Assembly (NCBI RefSeq): GCF_007746795.1
Contig: NZ_CP036343.1
Span: forward strand, 2,159,869-2,223,868
Length of the DNA stretch: 64,000 nucleotides
Reading direction: 5' to 3'
From: Gimesia algae
GTDB taxonomy: Bacteria; Planctomycetota; Planctomycetia; Planctomycetales; Planctomycetaceae
Every line of letters starts with the position of its first letter. Position 1 is the stretch's first letter. This document shows, in pieces, positions 1-9,726 of the stretch. The position numbers and the translations under genes are program-made. Under the pieces are notes generated by a model. That model did no database searches. It saw only the letters and a list, made by a program, of their open reading frames with translations, and had not been told where the DNA came from.

Positions 1-2
1 AG

Positions 3-3000
3 TTGCTGATCGATGCCTCATCTCAGATTGTCTGGATGACCGATGCGGCAGGCATCGTCGTCGAAGACTCCCCCAGTTGGCGTGAATTCACGGGACAGAC
101 ATACGAGGAATGGAAAGGTACCGGCTGGTTGAACGTCGTCCACCAGGATGACCAGCAGGCGACAATCCAAGCATGGCAAAGCGCTGTTGCAAATGTAGAG
201 ACGTTCTCTGTGGAATATCGACTCTGGAATCGGGAGGGTGAATGGCGGTGGGTGCATGCCCGAGGGGTGCCCCAGAAAAACCGTGATGGATCGATTGTAC
301 GCTGGGTCGGAATGAATAACGATATCACCGAACAAAAAGAGGCCCAACGCGAAATACAGGAGTCCCGCCGTCAACTGCAACTGGGAGTGGAAATCGCAAA
401 CCTGGGACTGGGTCGCGTTGATTACGCCAGTGACAGAATTACGTTGACTCCGGAAGCAGCTGCCATCTATGGTCTGGGATATCAGGAAATCTTGATCACC
501 CGGAATGAAATGCTGGACCTTTACCATCCTGAGGATCGTCAGGCTGCAGCAGACCAGATCCAGGCATGCATTCAGGAATGTGGGGATGGCCGTTGCGATC
601 TGGAACATCGCCTGGTTCTGCCTTCGGGTGAAATCCGCTGGATCAGCGCACGTAAGCAAATTTATTTTGACCGCAGTCTCGACCCGGCTGTTCCCGTCTA
701 CGCAACGCTGGTCGCCCAGGACATCACCATCAGTAAGCGGGAAGAATTGAACCTGGCATTCCTGTCTGACCTGCAGACTCAACTGATTCCTCTCTCAAGT
801 GTCAAGGATCTGATGGAGGTTGCCACCCGAGAGACGGCAAAATATCTTGACTTATTTCGCTGTCTGATCGTGGAGTTCGATGAAAATGCCGACTATGCAG
901 ACATTCGGTTTGAGCACCATGTCAAGTCTGTCCCATCGATCGTGGGAAAACATCGGGTTCGCGATTTTCACACAGAAAACGAAAGACAGAAATTACTGGC
1001 CGGCCAGCAGTTCTTCCTTTCAGATACTGAGCACCAGATTCAGGATGCCCAGATCGCAGGTAAATTCCGGGAGATTGGAGTTGGTGCATACTGTAACTCA
1101 GCCTATGTGACTCCCCACGGGATCAAATTCGTTATTTCTGCGGTGAAGCGTGAAGCATATCAGTGGCGGCCGGATGAATTAAAGTTACTGCAGGAAATCA
1201 CCAATCGGCTCTGTATCCGATTTGAGCGAGCTCGCGCGGAAGCAGAACTGGTGGACCGGGAAGCCCATCTGCGGCGGGTCATCAATAACCAGTTGGGACT
1301 CGTCGGCGTCATAGACCGTGATGGCAGACTCCTCGAAGTCGACGATGATTCAATGAAGATCGCCGGTTTAACGCGCGAGGATGTCATCGGTAAGCATTTC
1401 GCTGAATGTGCCTGGTGGACATACGATGAAGCTGTGTCCCAGAAGATGCGCGAGTCGATGGCAAAAAGTTTTGCCGGTGAAGTCGTCCGCTATGATGTAC
1501 CTCTCTTCGCTGCCGGACTGGGAGGGCCAGAGCGAAGACTGATGATTGATTTTATGATGGCCCCCGTATTTGGGAAAAATGGGGAAGTTGAATATCTGAT
1601 TCCTTCTGGTGTCGACATCAGTGAGCGTGTGGAAGTTGAAAACCTGCATAAAGAGACAGCGGCACGCCTGGAGTCGATGTTCAATTCTGCCGTTGATGGA
1701 ATGATTACGATCAATACTGACGGAAACATAGCTTCGATAAATCCGGCTGCGCAGGAACTTTTTGGTTATGAGCTCGAAGAACTGCAGGGGCAAAATGTCA
1801 AGATGTTGATGCCGGAACCCTGGCGCTCCGCCCAGGACTCCTACCTCAACGCTTATCTGACGACAGGACAGGCGAAGATCATCGGGAGTAAAAAAGAATT
1901 CCGGGGGCTGCGTAAAGATGGCAGCACCTTTGCCATGGAACTGACCGTGAGTGAAGCATTGATGCACGGCGAAGTCATGTTCGTCGGAACCGTGCGTGAC
2001 ATTTCCGAACGTAAACAGCGCGAGCTCAACCTGGCTTTCATTGATGAACTGCAACAGCTGCTGGGAACCCCATTAATTACTGAAGAAATCATGCAACAGA
2101 CCTGTGCCAGGATCGCAGATTTCCTGGGCTTATCACGCTGCCTCTTAATTGAGTTAGATGAAGAAGCAGAGATCGCCAGCGTCGTCTACGAATTTCATGA
2201 GTCGGGCTTGTCCAGTATCTCAGGAAGACACACCATCACCAATTTTCTGGGCGAGGAAGAACGGGAGCCTTTACTGGCAGGTCAGCCGATACTGATTAAT
2301 AACACTCAGAATCAGGACAGGAAATCAAAGACAGCAAAAAACTTTGCCTCGATTCAAACAGGAGCAATCCTCTCCATTCCCTTTGTCAGTGACAAGCGTT
2401 TGAAATTTGCACTCTCCATTTGCAAACAACAGCCATATCACTGGCAGACCGGCGAGATTGATCTGTTACAGGAACTCGCGCCACGAATCTTTGTCCGCCT
2501 GGAACGTGCGCGTGCGGAAGCAGCATTACGAGAAAGCGAATCTCGTTTTCGTGACCTGGCCGATAACATGTCCCAGTTTGCCTGGATGGCAGACGAGAAA
2601 GGTTTTATTTTCTGGTACAACCAACGCTGGTTCGAATACACGGGGACAACACTGGAAGAGATGCAGGGCTGGGGCTGGAAAAAAGTGCATCACCCTGAGC
2701 ATGTGGATCGAGTTGTGAAACGCATTCAGCATTCCTGGGATACGGGTGAAGTCTGGGAAGACACCTTCCCCCTTCGTTCCAAAGAGGGAGAATACCGCTG
2801 GTTCCTTTCCCGCGCCGTACCTATTCGTGATGCGACAGGTAAAATCCTGAGGTGGTTTGGAACCAATACAGACATTACCAGTACCAGAGAACAGGATCAG
2901 CGGGTCCGCGCCAGTGAAGCACGACTGCGTCTGGCTATGCAGGCAGCAAATTTGTCATTGTGGCAATGGGACGTTGTGAAAGATATTATTTTCTGGTCGT

Positions 3001-4871
3001 ATGACAATCAGAATTTATCGAGTATACATCCGGAGGATTCAGAGAATGGACTGCAACAGTTCCTGAATCTGGTCCATCGTAGTGATCGCGAGAGTGTCGA
3101 AAACAACCTGCGCAACTGCCTGTCGACCGGAAAACCGTTTCGCGCGGAATTCCGTACCAGACAGGCGGAGAATTCTTACGCCTGGGTACTCTCAACCGCT
3201 TACCTGACGACAGACTCCTCTGATAATTCCACCCTCATGGTGGGTGTGAATCTGGATATCACAGAACGTAAAAAATCAGAACTGGCAATCAAACTCAGTG
3301 AAGAACGATTACGAAATGCAGCTGAGTCTGCAGGTTTCGGCATGTTGCACATCGATCTGATAGAAGAAACAACAGCGTACTCTCCTGAAATGAAACGTAT
3401 GCTGGGGCTTCCTGAAAAGACCGATAAAAAACTGAAATTCGGCGAAGTACCCGACTGGATTCATCCCAAAGATCGTAGCGCCTATCTGAGGCATCTACAG
3501 GAAGCAGCAGTGCTTCCGGAAGGTGGTAACCAGAGTCTGGACCACCGCATTATTCGCCCTGAAGGAGAGATTCGCTGGGTGCGTCTGCATGCGAGACCCG
3601 TTTTCACAGGCAAAGGTTCGCGACGCAAGCCAACGCAGCTGATCGGCACACTGCTCGACATCACCAGCCAGCGACAGTTCGAACAGTCACTGAAAGAAGC
3701 CCGCCAGATGGCAGAGGCGGCCAATGAATCCAAGAGTGCATTCCTGGCGAACATGAGTCATGAAATACGCACCCCCATGACTGCCATCATGGGTTATATC
3801 GATCTGATAGATGATTTAATTGACCACAAAATCGCAACCGCTTATCTTAGTACGGTGCGTCGCAATGGTGAATTTCTTCTGGATATCATCAATGATATTC
3901 TGGATCTTTCAAAGATTGAGGCGGGTAAACTGGATATCATCCGTGAACGATTTTCGCCGCATCAACTTCTGGAAGATGTCTGCTCAATCATGGATGTCCG
4001 GGCAGCTGAGAACCGTCTGGAACTGGAAATCTTCTACCAGGGCATGATCCCTGCAGAGATTGAGTCAGATCCCAAACGACTGAAACAGATTCTGATTAAT
4101 CTGGTCGGGAATGCCATCAAGTTCACGATGGAAGGGAGCGTCAACATCTTCGTTTCCTGTCAAAATCACCAGTTGCAATTTGTAATCGTCGATACCGGGA
4201 TCGGCATTACCAGCCGTCAACAGAAACGATTGTTTCGCCCTTTTTCACAGGGTGACCACACAGTCAACCGTGAGTTCGGCGGTACCGGACTGGGACTGGC
4301 CATCAGCCAGCGTCTCGCTAACATGCTCGGTGGAGAAATCTGCGTAGAAAGCGAGAAAGGCAAAGGCAGTAAATTTACTGTGACCATCGCCACGGGTGAC
4401 ATTTCCGGGGTTAAAATGATTCAACCCCTGACTACGGGGGAAGCCAAAGAAACACCGAAAGAGGAAACGGAAATCGTTCTTGACTGCCATGTCCTGGTTG
4501 TCGACGACCGACGTGACATTCGCTTTCTCAGCAAACGATTTCTGACACTCGCCGGTGCAACCGTAACCGAGGCCGTCGATGGAGAACAAGCCATCGCTGT
4601 CGTTACGGCGGCCATGCAGAAAGGCCAGCTGTTCGATCTGATTCTGCTCGACATGCAAATGCCAAAACTGGATGGCTATGAAACAGCCAGACTACTCCGC
4701 AAACTGGGTTTTACTGCCCCCATTATTGCTTTGACCGCCGATGCCATGCAGGGAGATATGTCCCGCTGCATTGAGTGTGGCTGTAACGACTATTTAAGTA
4801 AACCGATTGATAAGAATCTTTTACTCCAGACGATCAAACGCTATATCGGTCCTGATGAAAACGTCACTTAA
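3..4871 (+). CDS. Multi-PAS/GAF hybrid sensor histidine kinase with receiver domain (5' end outside window)
   Basis: Sensory hybrid kinase, open from the window edge, so the true start and probably more sensor domains lie upstream (the first in-window start is a TTG). Visible order: about seven PAS domains (roughly residues 1-115, 125-250, 425-545, 560-680, 845-965, 975-1090, 1100-1225), most ending in a DIT/DIS-E-R-type PAC motif; two GAF-like segments (about 265-410 and 685-830) that resemble each other; a HisKA dimerisation domain with phospho-acceptor H1253 in SHEIRTPM; an HATPase domain with N-box N1370, DTGIG and GGTGLGLAI; and a C-terminal receiver with phospho-acceptor D1550 in LLLDMQMPK. 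No membrane segment is visible in this part, so the visible portion looks cytoplasmic. A phosphorelay through an external HPt protein is expected for this family, but none is encoded nearby. The ligand is unknown. Confidence 0.93.
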   Translation: MLIDASSQIVWMTDAAGIVVEDSPSWREFTGQTYEEWKGTGWLNVVHQDDQQATIQAWQSAVANVETFSVEYRLWNREGEWRWVHARGVPQKNRDGSIVRWVGMNNDITEQKEAQREIQESRRQLQLGVEIANLGLGRVDYASDRITLTPEAAAIYGLGYQEILITRNEMLDLYHPEDRQAAADQIQACIQECGDGRCDLEHRLVLPSGEIRWISARKQIYFDRSLDPAVPVYATLVAQDITISKREELNLAFLSDLQTQLIPLSSVKDLMEVATRETAKYLDLFRCLIVEFDENADYADIRFEHHVKSVPSIVGKHRVRDFHTENERQKLLAGQQFFLSDTEHQIQDAQIAGKFREIGVGAYCNSAYVTPHGIKFVISAVKREAYQWRPDELKLLQEITNRLCIRFERARAEAELVDREAHLRRVINNQLGLVGVIDRDGRLLEVDDDSMKIAGLTREDVIGKHFAECAWWTYDEAVSQKMRESMAKSFAGEVVRYDVPLFAAGLGGPERRLMIDFMMAPVFGKNGEVEYLIPSGVDISERVEVENLHKETAARLESMFNSAVDGMITINTDGNIASINPAAQELFGYELEELQGQNVKMLMPEPWRSAQDSYLNAYLTTGQAKIIGSKKEFRGLRKDGSTFAMELTVSEALMHGEVMFVGTVRDISERKQRELNLAFIDELQQLLGTPLITEEIMQQTCARIADFLGLSRCLLIELDEEAEIASVVYEFHESGLSSISGRHTITNFLGEEEREPLLAGQPILINNTQNQDRKSKTAKNFASIQTGAILSIPFVSDKRLKFALSICKQQPYHWQTGEIDLLQELAPRIFVRLERARAEAALRESESRFRDLADNMSQFAWMADEKGFIFWYNQRWFEYTGTTLEEMQGWGWKKVHHPEHVDRVVKRIQHSWDTGEVWEDTFPLRSKEGEYRWFLSRAVPIRDATGKILRWFGTNTDITSTREQDQRVRASEARLRLAMQAANLSLWQWDVVKDIIFWSYDNQNLSSIHPEDSENGLQQFLNLVHRSDRESVENNLRNCLSTGKPFRAEFRTRQAENSYAWVLSTAYLTTDSSDNSTLMVGVNLDITERKKSELAIKLSEERLRNAAESAGFGMLHIDLIEETTAYSPEMKRMLGLPEKTDKKLKFGEVPDWIHPKDRSAYLRHLQEAAVLPEGGNQSLDHRIIRPEGEIRWVRLHARPVFTGKGSRRKPTQLIGTLLDITSQRQFEQSLKEARQMAEAANESKSAFLANMSHEIRTPMTAIMGYIDLIDDLIDHKIATAYLSTVRRNGEFLLDIINDILDLSKIEAGKLDIIRERFSPHQLLEDVCSIMDVRAAENRLELEIFYQGMIPAEIESDPKRLKQILINLVGNAIKFTMEGSVNIFVSCQNHQLQFVIVDTGIGITSRQQKRLFRPFSQGDHTVNREFGGTGLGLAISQRLANMLGGEICVESEKGKGSKFTVTIATGDISGVKMIQPLTTGEAKETPKEETEIVLDCHVLVVDDRRDIRFLSKRFLTLAGATVTEAVDGEQAIAVVTAAMQKGQLFDLILLDMQMPKLDGYETARLLRKLGFTAPIIALTADAMQGDMSRCIECGCNDYLSKPIDKNLLLQTIKRYIGPDENVT

Positions 4872-4951
4872 GTCATCTCTTTTCCAGCTTTAAAATGACG
4901 ATGTCGCCCTGCTCAAATGAGCCTGCCGCGACTGACCGAATATCAACTCGA

Positions 4952-6409
4952 TCAGGCAAAGAGTTCCTGGACCGCCTCTCCTTTGGCATCTTTTGTGACA
5001 TAGAACGGGCGGCCTTCAATATCGAAGCCGGTTTTCGGGCTGATGCCCATCGCGGTCATTATGGTGGCATGCAGATTTTCAATGGAGACAGGGTTTTCAA
5101 TCGCCATCAATGGTCGTTCATCGGCTGTTTTTCCATACACGAATCCGCGTTTCATTCCCCCGCCGAACATCACCACACTCGTGCCACCGGTGAAATGACG
5201 ATGCAGGCCATAATGCTTCATCTCTGAAACCTGATCTACTTTCTCGCGTGCCTGATCGTTGGCATTGGATCCCGGCTGTCCCTCCATCAACGCATCCCGG
5301 CTGAACTCGGACGCGATAATGACCAGAGTCCTGTCGAGCAATCCGCGTTCTTCGAGATCGAGAATTAACTGAGTCACCGGCGCATCGATTTCCTTGTGCA
5401 TCCGGTCCACTGTGGTATGCCCCTCGGCATGAGTATCCCAATGCAGAAAGGGAACGTACTCAGTCGTGACTTCCACGAAGCGAGCTCCTGATTCCACCAG
5501 TCGCCGCGCCAGCAGACAGCCGCGTCCGAATCGACCGGTGTCATATTTCTGGCGTTTCTCTTCCCGCTCTAATGTAATGTCGAATGCATCCCGTTCTTTG
5601 GAATTGAGCAGCCGATAGGCCTTGTCCATCGACCGCAGCATTGATTCCTGCTGATAGTCACTCATCAGTTCGCGCTGCGGGCTTTGATCAATCAAACGGC
5701 GATACAGTTTATTTCGGTTGACGAATCGTTCTCCCGTCATGCCCTGTGGCGGTCGCACCGAGCGGGCCGCTTCCTCAGGATAAGGGAGGTTCAGTGGCCC
5801 ATATTCGCTGCCGAAAAAACCGGCTGTGGTGAACGCCTTGAGTTCTTCACTTTCCCCGACTCCTTCCAGCCGTTGACCAATATTGATGAAGGCCGGCATC
5901 ACCGGATTACGGGGGCCAGCCACCCGCGCCATCCAGGCGCCCAGATGCGGGGTGGCCACGGTCTGAGGCGGCACATAACCGGTATGCCAGTGATATTGAT
6001 GTCGAGAATGCAGGATGCTGCCGAGATCCGGTTGCACTGCAGACCGGATCAGGGTGGCACGATCCATCACCGAGGCAATTCCTTCCAGCCCTTCGCAGAT
6101 CTGCAGACCGTCGACAGCAGTCGGAATCGCGGGAAAGGTACTCAGCATGTCAGATACTTTGAGCCCTTTCTTAAACGGTAGATAGCGTTTCGGATCGAAC
6201 GTATCCGGCGCCGCCATCCCTCCTCCCATCCAGAGCAGAATGCAACTGTCAGCGGTCGCCTGCGGATGCTTCACATGCCCGGGTGCACTGGCTTGTAGTA
6301 AACGCGGTGTTCCCGCCATTAAAGCGGCTGCTCCGGCTGCACTCAACTGTCTGAGAAAATCACGTCGGACAATCTGTGCTGGAGCATCGGGATCGAATTC
6401 AAATGTCAT
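4952..6409 (-). CDS. DUF1501 family secreted protein
   Basis: DUF1501 protein of 485 residues, a family distantly related to sulfatases/alkaline phosphatases and greatly expanded in planctomycetes; the biochemical activity is not established. The N-terminus has an arginine pair followed by a hydrophobic run (IVRRDFLRQLSAAGAAALM), a Tat-like export signal. Family landmarks include the ILLWMGGGMAAPDTFDPK segment, the RARxLVESGARFVEVT block, the WDTHAEGH segment and the IIASEFSR block. I chose the ATG at 6409 over an upstream in-frame GTG (6454) because it has a purine-rich GAGAAAG upstream and keeps the signal near the N-terminus. It lies 64 bp (from this start) downstream of the PSD1-type gene at 6474-8894 on the same strand, the usual pairing of these families, so the two are probably co-transcribed. 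Confidence 0.9.
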   Translation of the reverse strand: MTFEFDPDAPAQIVRRDFLRQLSAAGAAALMAGTPRLLQASAPGHVKHPQATADSCILLWMGGGMAAPDTFDPKRYLPFKKGLKVSDMLSTFPAIPTAVDGLQICEGLEGIASVMDRATLIRSAVQPDLGSILHSRHQYHWHTGYVPPQTVATPHLGAWMARVAGPRNPVMPAFINIGQRLEGVGESEELKAFTTAGFFGSEYGPLNLPYPEEAARSVRPPQGMTGERFVNRNKLYRRLIDQSPQRELMSDYQQESMLRSMDKAYRLLNSKERDAFDITLEREEKRQKYDTGRFGRGCLLARRLVESGARFVEVTTEYVPFLHWDTHAEGHTTVDRMHKEIDAPVTQLILDLEERGLLDRTLVIIASEFSRDALMEGQPGSNANDQAREKVDQVSEMKHYGLHRHFTGGTSVVMFGGGMKRGFVYGKTADERPLMAIENPVSIENLHATIMTAMGISPKTGFDIEGRPFYVTKDAKGEAVQELFA

Positions 6410-6473
6410 TAGTCTTTCTCGCAGTCTAAGAAATTTGTGTCCTGGTGATTTCACTCATCTATTATACCACAGA

Positions 6474-8894
6474 TCAGCGTATCAGAAAAAACTCGGGCAA
6501 CATGCAGACTGACCATAACAGGTCTTCCACCTCCGCAGGCTGTGGTGTTTCTCCCAGCATCTGACCAATCAGTTTCGATTCTTCTGGCGTCGGTGTACGC
6601 GACAAAGCATACAGAAACAGGTACTCTGTCAGGCGTTTCGGATCACCGTCCGCTTGCGCGATCAGTCGTTTTGCTCCCTCGGCAAAGGCCTCCGCCAGTG
6701 AGGCTTCATTGGAGAGATCAATCGCTTCCAGTGTCGTCAGCTGGCTGGGGCGCATGGAGACAATCTGCTCGCGCATCGGACGCCCCAGCGATTTCATTAA
6801 AGCCGTATTCTTCAACAACGACGCCCTGACCATCTGCTGCTTCCCCTCAGCAGCAACAGCGAGTAAACTTTTTGCCTGCGCATCAACCGCCTTGGTCCAG
6901 CTGCCAACCGGTTTGACGATAGTCACCGGCTTCCATTTTCCTTGTATGCCTCCCAGTCGCCCCTCGCGTGTGGCAGGCGCATGGGGATTCCACTCCCACG
7001 ATTCATCAGAGGCGAAAGAAATCTGCTCGCCGTTTTCCAGTTCCAGCCGGGCTTCAAAAAAGAATCCCGCAGCATTCGGACTTTTCCCACCATTCTTCAC
7101 GAGCGCAGTAATATCATTTTTACCCGGTTTTAATAAAGTATGCAGCGGCAGGGTTCGCACCTGGGACCAGTTCTTTCCCACGTCAACTTCCCGCCGGTTG
7201 ATAAACAGAATGTGTGAATTATCGCAGGTCAGAACCGCACCACCCCGCTTCACCGCAGACGGCAGTTCGACGATTTTTCTGACGACAATCGTCTCGTCAG
7301 CCGGTGGTGTTCCTTTCGCGGAATCACCCCAGATCCACTGTGCTTTGAGATCGAATTCCGGTGCCCCTCCCTGCTCGATTTTTGTTCGGAAGATCGGGGC
7401 ATCAAACTTGCCTGGCGCGGCGCCCGTCATCTGCCAGACACCATCCAGAAACTGCTCTGCCGTCAACCGACGGGAACGAGGCCCGCGGTACAGATAGTCT
7501 GAACCGTCTGCTCCTTCGACGACTTCCACTTGAGACTGATACGCTTCTGACGTGGTGATCAGTTCCAGCAGTTGCTTCAAATCGTACTTGTGATCACTTA
7601 AAGAAACAGCAAGATAGTCCAGCAGATCTTCATCCCAGGGTTTGGTCTGCATTGCATCCAGCGGATGCACAATCCCCCGCCCCAGCAGGCGATGCCAGAG
7701 TCGATTCACGATCGTCCGCGTAAAACGTCCATTCTCGGGATGCGTCATTAGCGCCGCCAGTTGCTGCAAGCGGACTTCCCGTGAGGCACTGGCGTCAATT
7801 TTACCGATCTCCGGAAACAACCAGTTCGCTTGCGCTGTCTTGCCGATCGGTTTATCGCAACGGTGAATCTCCAGTTCACGTTCCGAGTAAATCGCTGCCA
7901 GTCCGTATGACTCATCCAGTGTCCAGCGGTCAATAAAACTGTCGTGGCATGAGGCACACTTCAGATTGATTCCCAGAAACGCCTGGCCCAGGCTCTGCGC
8001 GAATTGAATCTCAACAGTCTGGCCGGCGGACACATTGCCCCTCCATTTGATCCCGTCAATAAAACCGCGGCTGGCTTCCGAAGGGGGCGCAATCAATTCC
8101 CGGGTCAGCTGATCGAATGGCTTGTTGTATAACAGCGATTCATACAACCAGCCGGAAACCTGTTTTCGCCCACCGGTAATGAAGCCGGTCCCACTATAAT
8201 CGTTTCTTAACAGATCGTTAAAGAATGACAGCCAGTGATCGGCATAAGCCGTATCCTCTGCGAGTAACTCCTGAATTTTCAACGCCCGCTTATCAGATGA
8301 AGTGTCAGCCAGAAAGTCTTTTAACTCTTCGGGAGTTGGTAACAGCCCCACCAGGTCGAGATGTACCCGTCGCAGAAAAGTCGCATCATCAACAGGACCG
8401 GGTCGCGGTAGTTTATGCTTTGACAGATATTGATCGATCAACCGGTCAATCGGATGATTGCGGTCTCCCTCAGCCGGCGGAAGTGCGGGACGACGTGGTT
8501 TCAACGGTGGTTCGTAAGCGACTTTGCCAAAAGAAAAACCGGCTTCCCAGGGCAGGTCATCGGAGATCCACTGTTTAAGGGTCGCCACTTCTTTGGCTGA
8601 AAGTCGTGGCTTACCTTTGGGAGGCATCTGCATTTCAGGATCGCTGGAAGTGACCAGCTCGAGCACATAGGAAGCCTCGACGTCCTGCGGATCAACAAAG
8701 CCGGACTTCAGCCACAATTCGCGGGTGTTCAGGGAAAACGATCCCTTCGCCTCGCGGCCGCCGTGACAGGCAACGCAATGCTTCTTCAGAATCGGCACCA
8801 CCTCGTGTGCAAAGTCAATCGGGCCCGCCTGGACGGGTGAAACAATGTCGACCAGCAAAACAATCAGGATGGGTAAATTGTAGCGTGAAATCAT
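6474..8894 (-). CDS. PSCyt1/DUF1549-DUF1553 (PSD1) cytochrome c-like protein
   Basis: Large secreted protein of 806 residues with the planctomycete PSCyt1-DUF1549-DUF1553 layout. A signal peptide (about residues 1-23) is followed by a haem-binding CxxCH motif (C40-V-A-C43-H44) in a cytochrome-c-like domain with an MPPKGKP segment that may supply the distal methionine. DUF1549 starts near NHPIDRLIDQYL and contains a second CxxCH in LKCASCHDSFIDRWT; DUF1553 follows with NRLWHRLLGRGIVHPLD. A beta-sandwich-like insertion with a LamG/discoidin look (roughly residues 510-650) lies within the C-terminal half. It sits upstream of, and on the same strand as, the DUF1501 gene at 4952-6409, a pair repeated at 58-62.7 kb. 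Role unknown; often proposed to be linked with complex polysaccharide use. Confidence 0.9.
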   Translation of the reverse strand: MISRYNLPILIVLLVDIVSPVQAGPIDFAHEVVPILKKHCVACHGGREAKGSFSLNTRELWLKSGFVDPQDVEASYVLELVTSSDPEMQMPPKGKPRLSAKEVATLKQWISDDLPWEAGFSFGKVAYEPPLKPRRPALPPAEGDRNHPIDRLIDQYLSKHKLPRPGPVDDATFLRRVHLDLVGLLPTPEELKDFLADTSSDKRALKIQELLAEDTAYADHWLSFFNDLLRNDYSGTGFITGGRKQVSGWLYESLLYNKPFDQLTRELIAPPSEASRGFIDGIKWRGNVSAGQTVEIQFAQSLGQAFLGINLKCASCHDSFIDRWTLDESYGLAAIYSERELEIHRCDKPIGKTAQANWLFPEIGKIDASASREVRLQQLAALMTHPENGRFTRTIVNRLWHRLLGRGIVHPLDAMQTKPWDEDLLDYLAVSLSDHKYDLKQLLELITTSEAYQSQVEVVEGADGSDYLYRGPRSRRLTAEQFLDGVWQMTGAAPGKFDAPIFRTKIEQGGAPEFDLKAQWIWGDSAKGTPPADETIVVRKIVELPSAVKRGGAVLTCDNSHILFINRREVDVGKNWSQVRTLPLHTLLKPGKNDITALVKNGGKSPNAAGFFFEARLELENGEQISFASDESWEWNPHAPATREGRLGGIQGKWKPVTIVKPVGSWTKAVDAQAKSLLAVAAEGKQQMVRASLLKNTALMKSLGRPMREQIVSMRPSQLTTLEAIDLSNEASLAEAFAEGAKRLIAQADGDPKRLTEYLFLYALSRTPTPEESKLIGQMLGETPQPAEVEDLLWSVCMLPEFFLIR

Positions 8895-9462
8895 GAGGCG
8901 AGTCTGTTACAGGGTTTTGAACAGGTTATGAACATCATTTCGGTAAGTCACTTATGATATCACATCACAACCGGCAATCGCAAATTGCTTTTCACTGTTC
9001 TTTAAAGAGATCCAGGCTACTCCAAACTGTTCGAAACAATCACCAAAAGCAGGAAAGTACATCTTAATATAGATAAAAGGAGACAGCCTCCGCATGACCT
9101 GTCAGAACTACCTGAGGCAGGATATCTTCAGGTCGGTCAACTTGTCACACCGGGCTTACATTCCAGAAAATCGATCCTTCCTGACTGCTGCGAGACCAGC
9201 CTGCTCGACCAGCGACCTCTCCACTGGTCGCTTTCGATACAACAAAGGCGGAGTTCAGCCTCCGATTTATTCAATCACCTCTACCACACATTACAGAACG
9301 TTGTCCATGTGCAGGGAAATCCCCGTACATTTCTGTCCCTGAAATCTGTCATTTTTGCGCAGTGAATCGATCATCTTTGGTACAGCAAATGCAAAACTGC
9401 GTGGTCTCACCATTCTGATTCAGGTGCTTTATTTTTCCCTCAATTTGATCCAGGACTATCCC
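8895..9462. other. Intergenic region with hairpin, no supported gene
   Basis: This 568-bp gap separates the divergent PSD1 gene and the BON-like gene. It contains a perfect 7-bp hairpin (AGCGACC 9211-9217 with GGTCGCT 9226-9232) and a sigma-54-type site at 9378-9393. An 82-codon plus-strand ORF at 9094-9342 is open, but its composition is not protein-like and I do not call it. Confidence 0.5.
9378..9393 (+). promoter_or_regulatory. Candidate sigma-54 (-24/-12) promoter
   Basis: TGGTACAGCAAATGCA has GG and GC exactly 10 nt apart and matches the TGGCAC-N5-TTGCA consensus at 14 of 16 positions (T for C at position 4, A for T at position 12). It lies 69 bp upstream of the BON-like gene start at 9463. 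Similar sites precede the Rnk-like gene and the 48-residue membrane protein elsewhere in the window. Confidence 0.55.
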
Positions 9463-9726
9463 ATGCAGAAATTGCAAGAACCTACCTTGCCGAACGATTT
9501 TATTAATCGTCGAATCGAAAGTTCCATTCATCAGATAGGCTACCCCCAGTTGAAAACGATACGCTGCGAATCAAACGGTTCCACCCTGATCCTCAGGGGA
9601 GAACTGCCCTCTTATTATCAGATGCAACTGGCTTTGAAAATTGCAGTCAAAGAACCCTGGATCGACCAGATAGACAATCACATCAGAATTGTTCCCAACA
9701 ATCTTGACCAGCATCCGGTCTACTGA
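9463..9726 (+). CDS. Small BON-like domain protein
   Basis: An 87-residue protein without signal peptide. The pattern of a short helix (NRRIESSIHQIGYPQL), a strand, LILRGELPSYYQMQLALKIAV and a final IRIVP strand follows the BON domain, in which a conserved glycine ends the LxGxV strand before a helix. BON domains usually bind membranes or small ligands; here the role is unknown. The ATG at 9463 is chosen over the longer in-frame ORF (from 9355) because AGGA precedes it at a normal distance and the BON pattern starts just after it. The protein resembles the one at 22511-22813, especially around LRGxxxSYYxxQ. A sigma-54-type promoter lies upstream. No neighbour is close enough to be in the same operon. 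Confidence 0.72.
   Translation: MQKLQEPTLPNDFINRRIESSIHQIGYPQLKTIRCESNGSTLILRGELPSYYQMQLALKIAVKEPWIDQIDNHIRIVPNNLDQHPVY

Noticed and set aside
18-782. 254-codon ORF on the minus strand
   Set aside because: Complete overlap with the multi-PAS kinase gene; sequence has no protein-family pattern and follows the codon-position shadow of the real gene.
9094-9342. 82-codon plus-strand ORF
   Set aside because: Composition is unlike a protein, and it lies upstream of the sigma-54-type site in an intergenic region.
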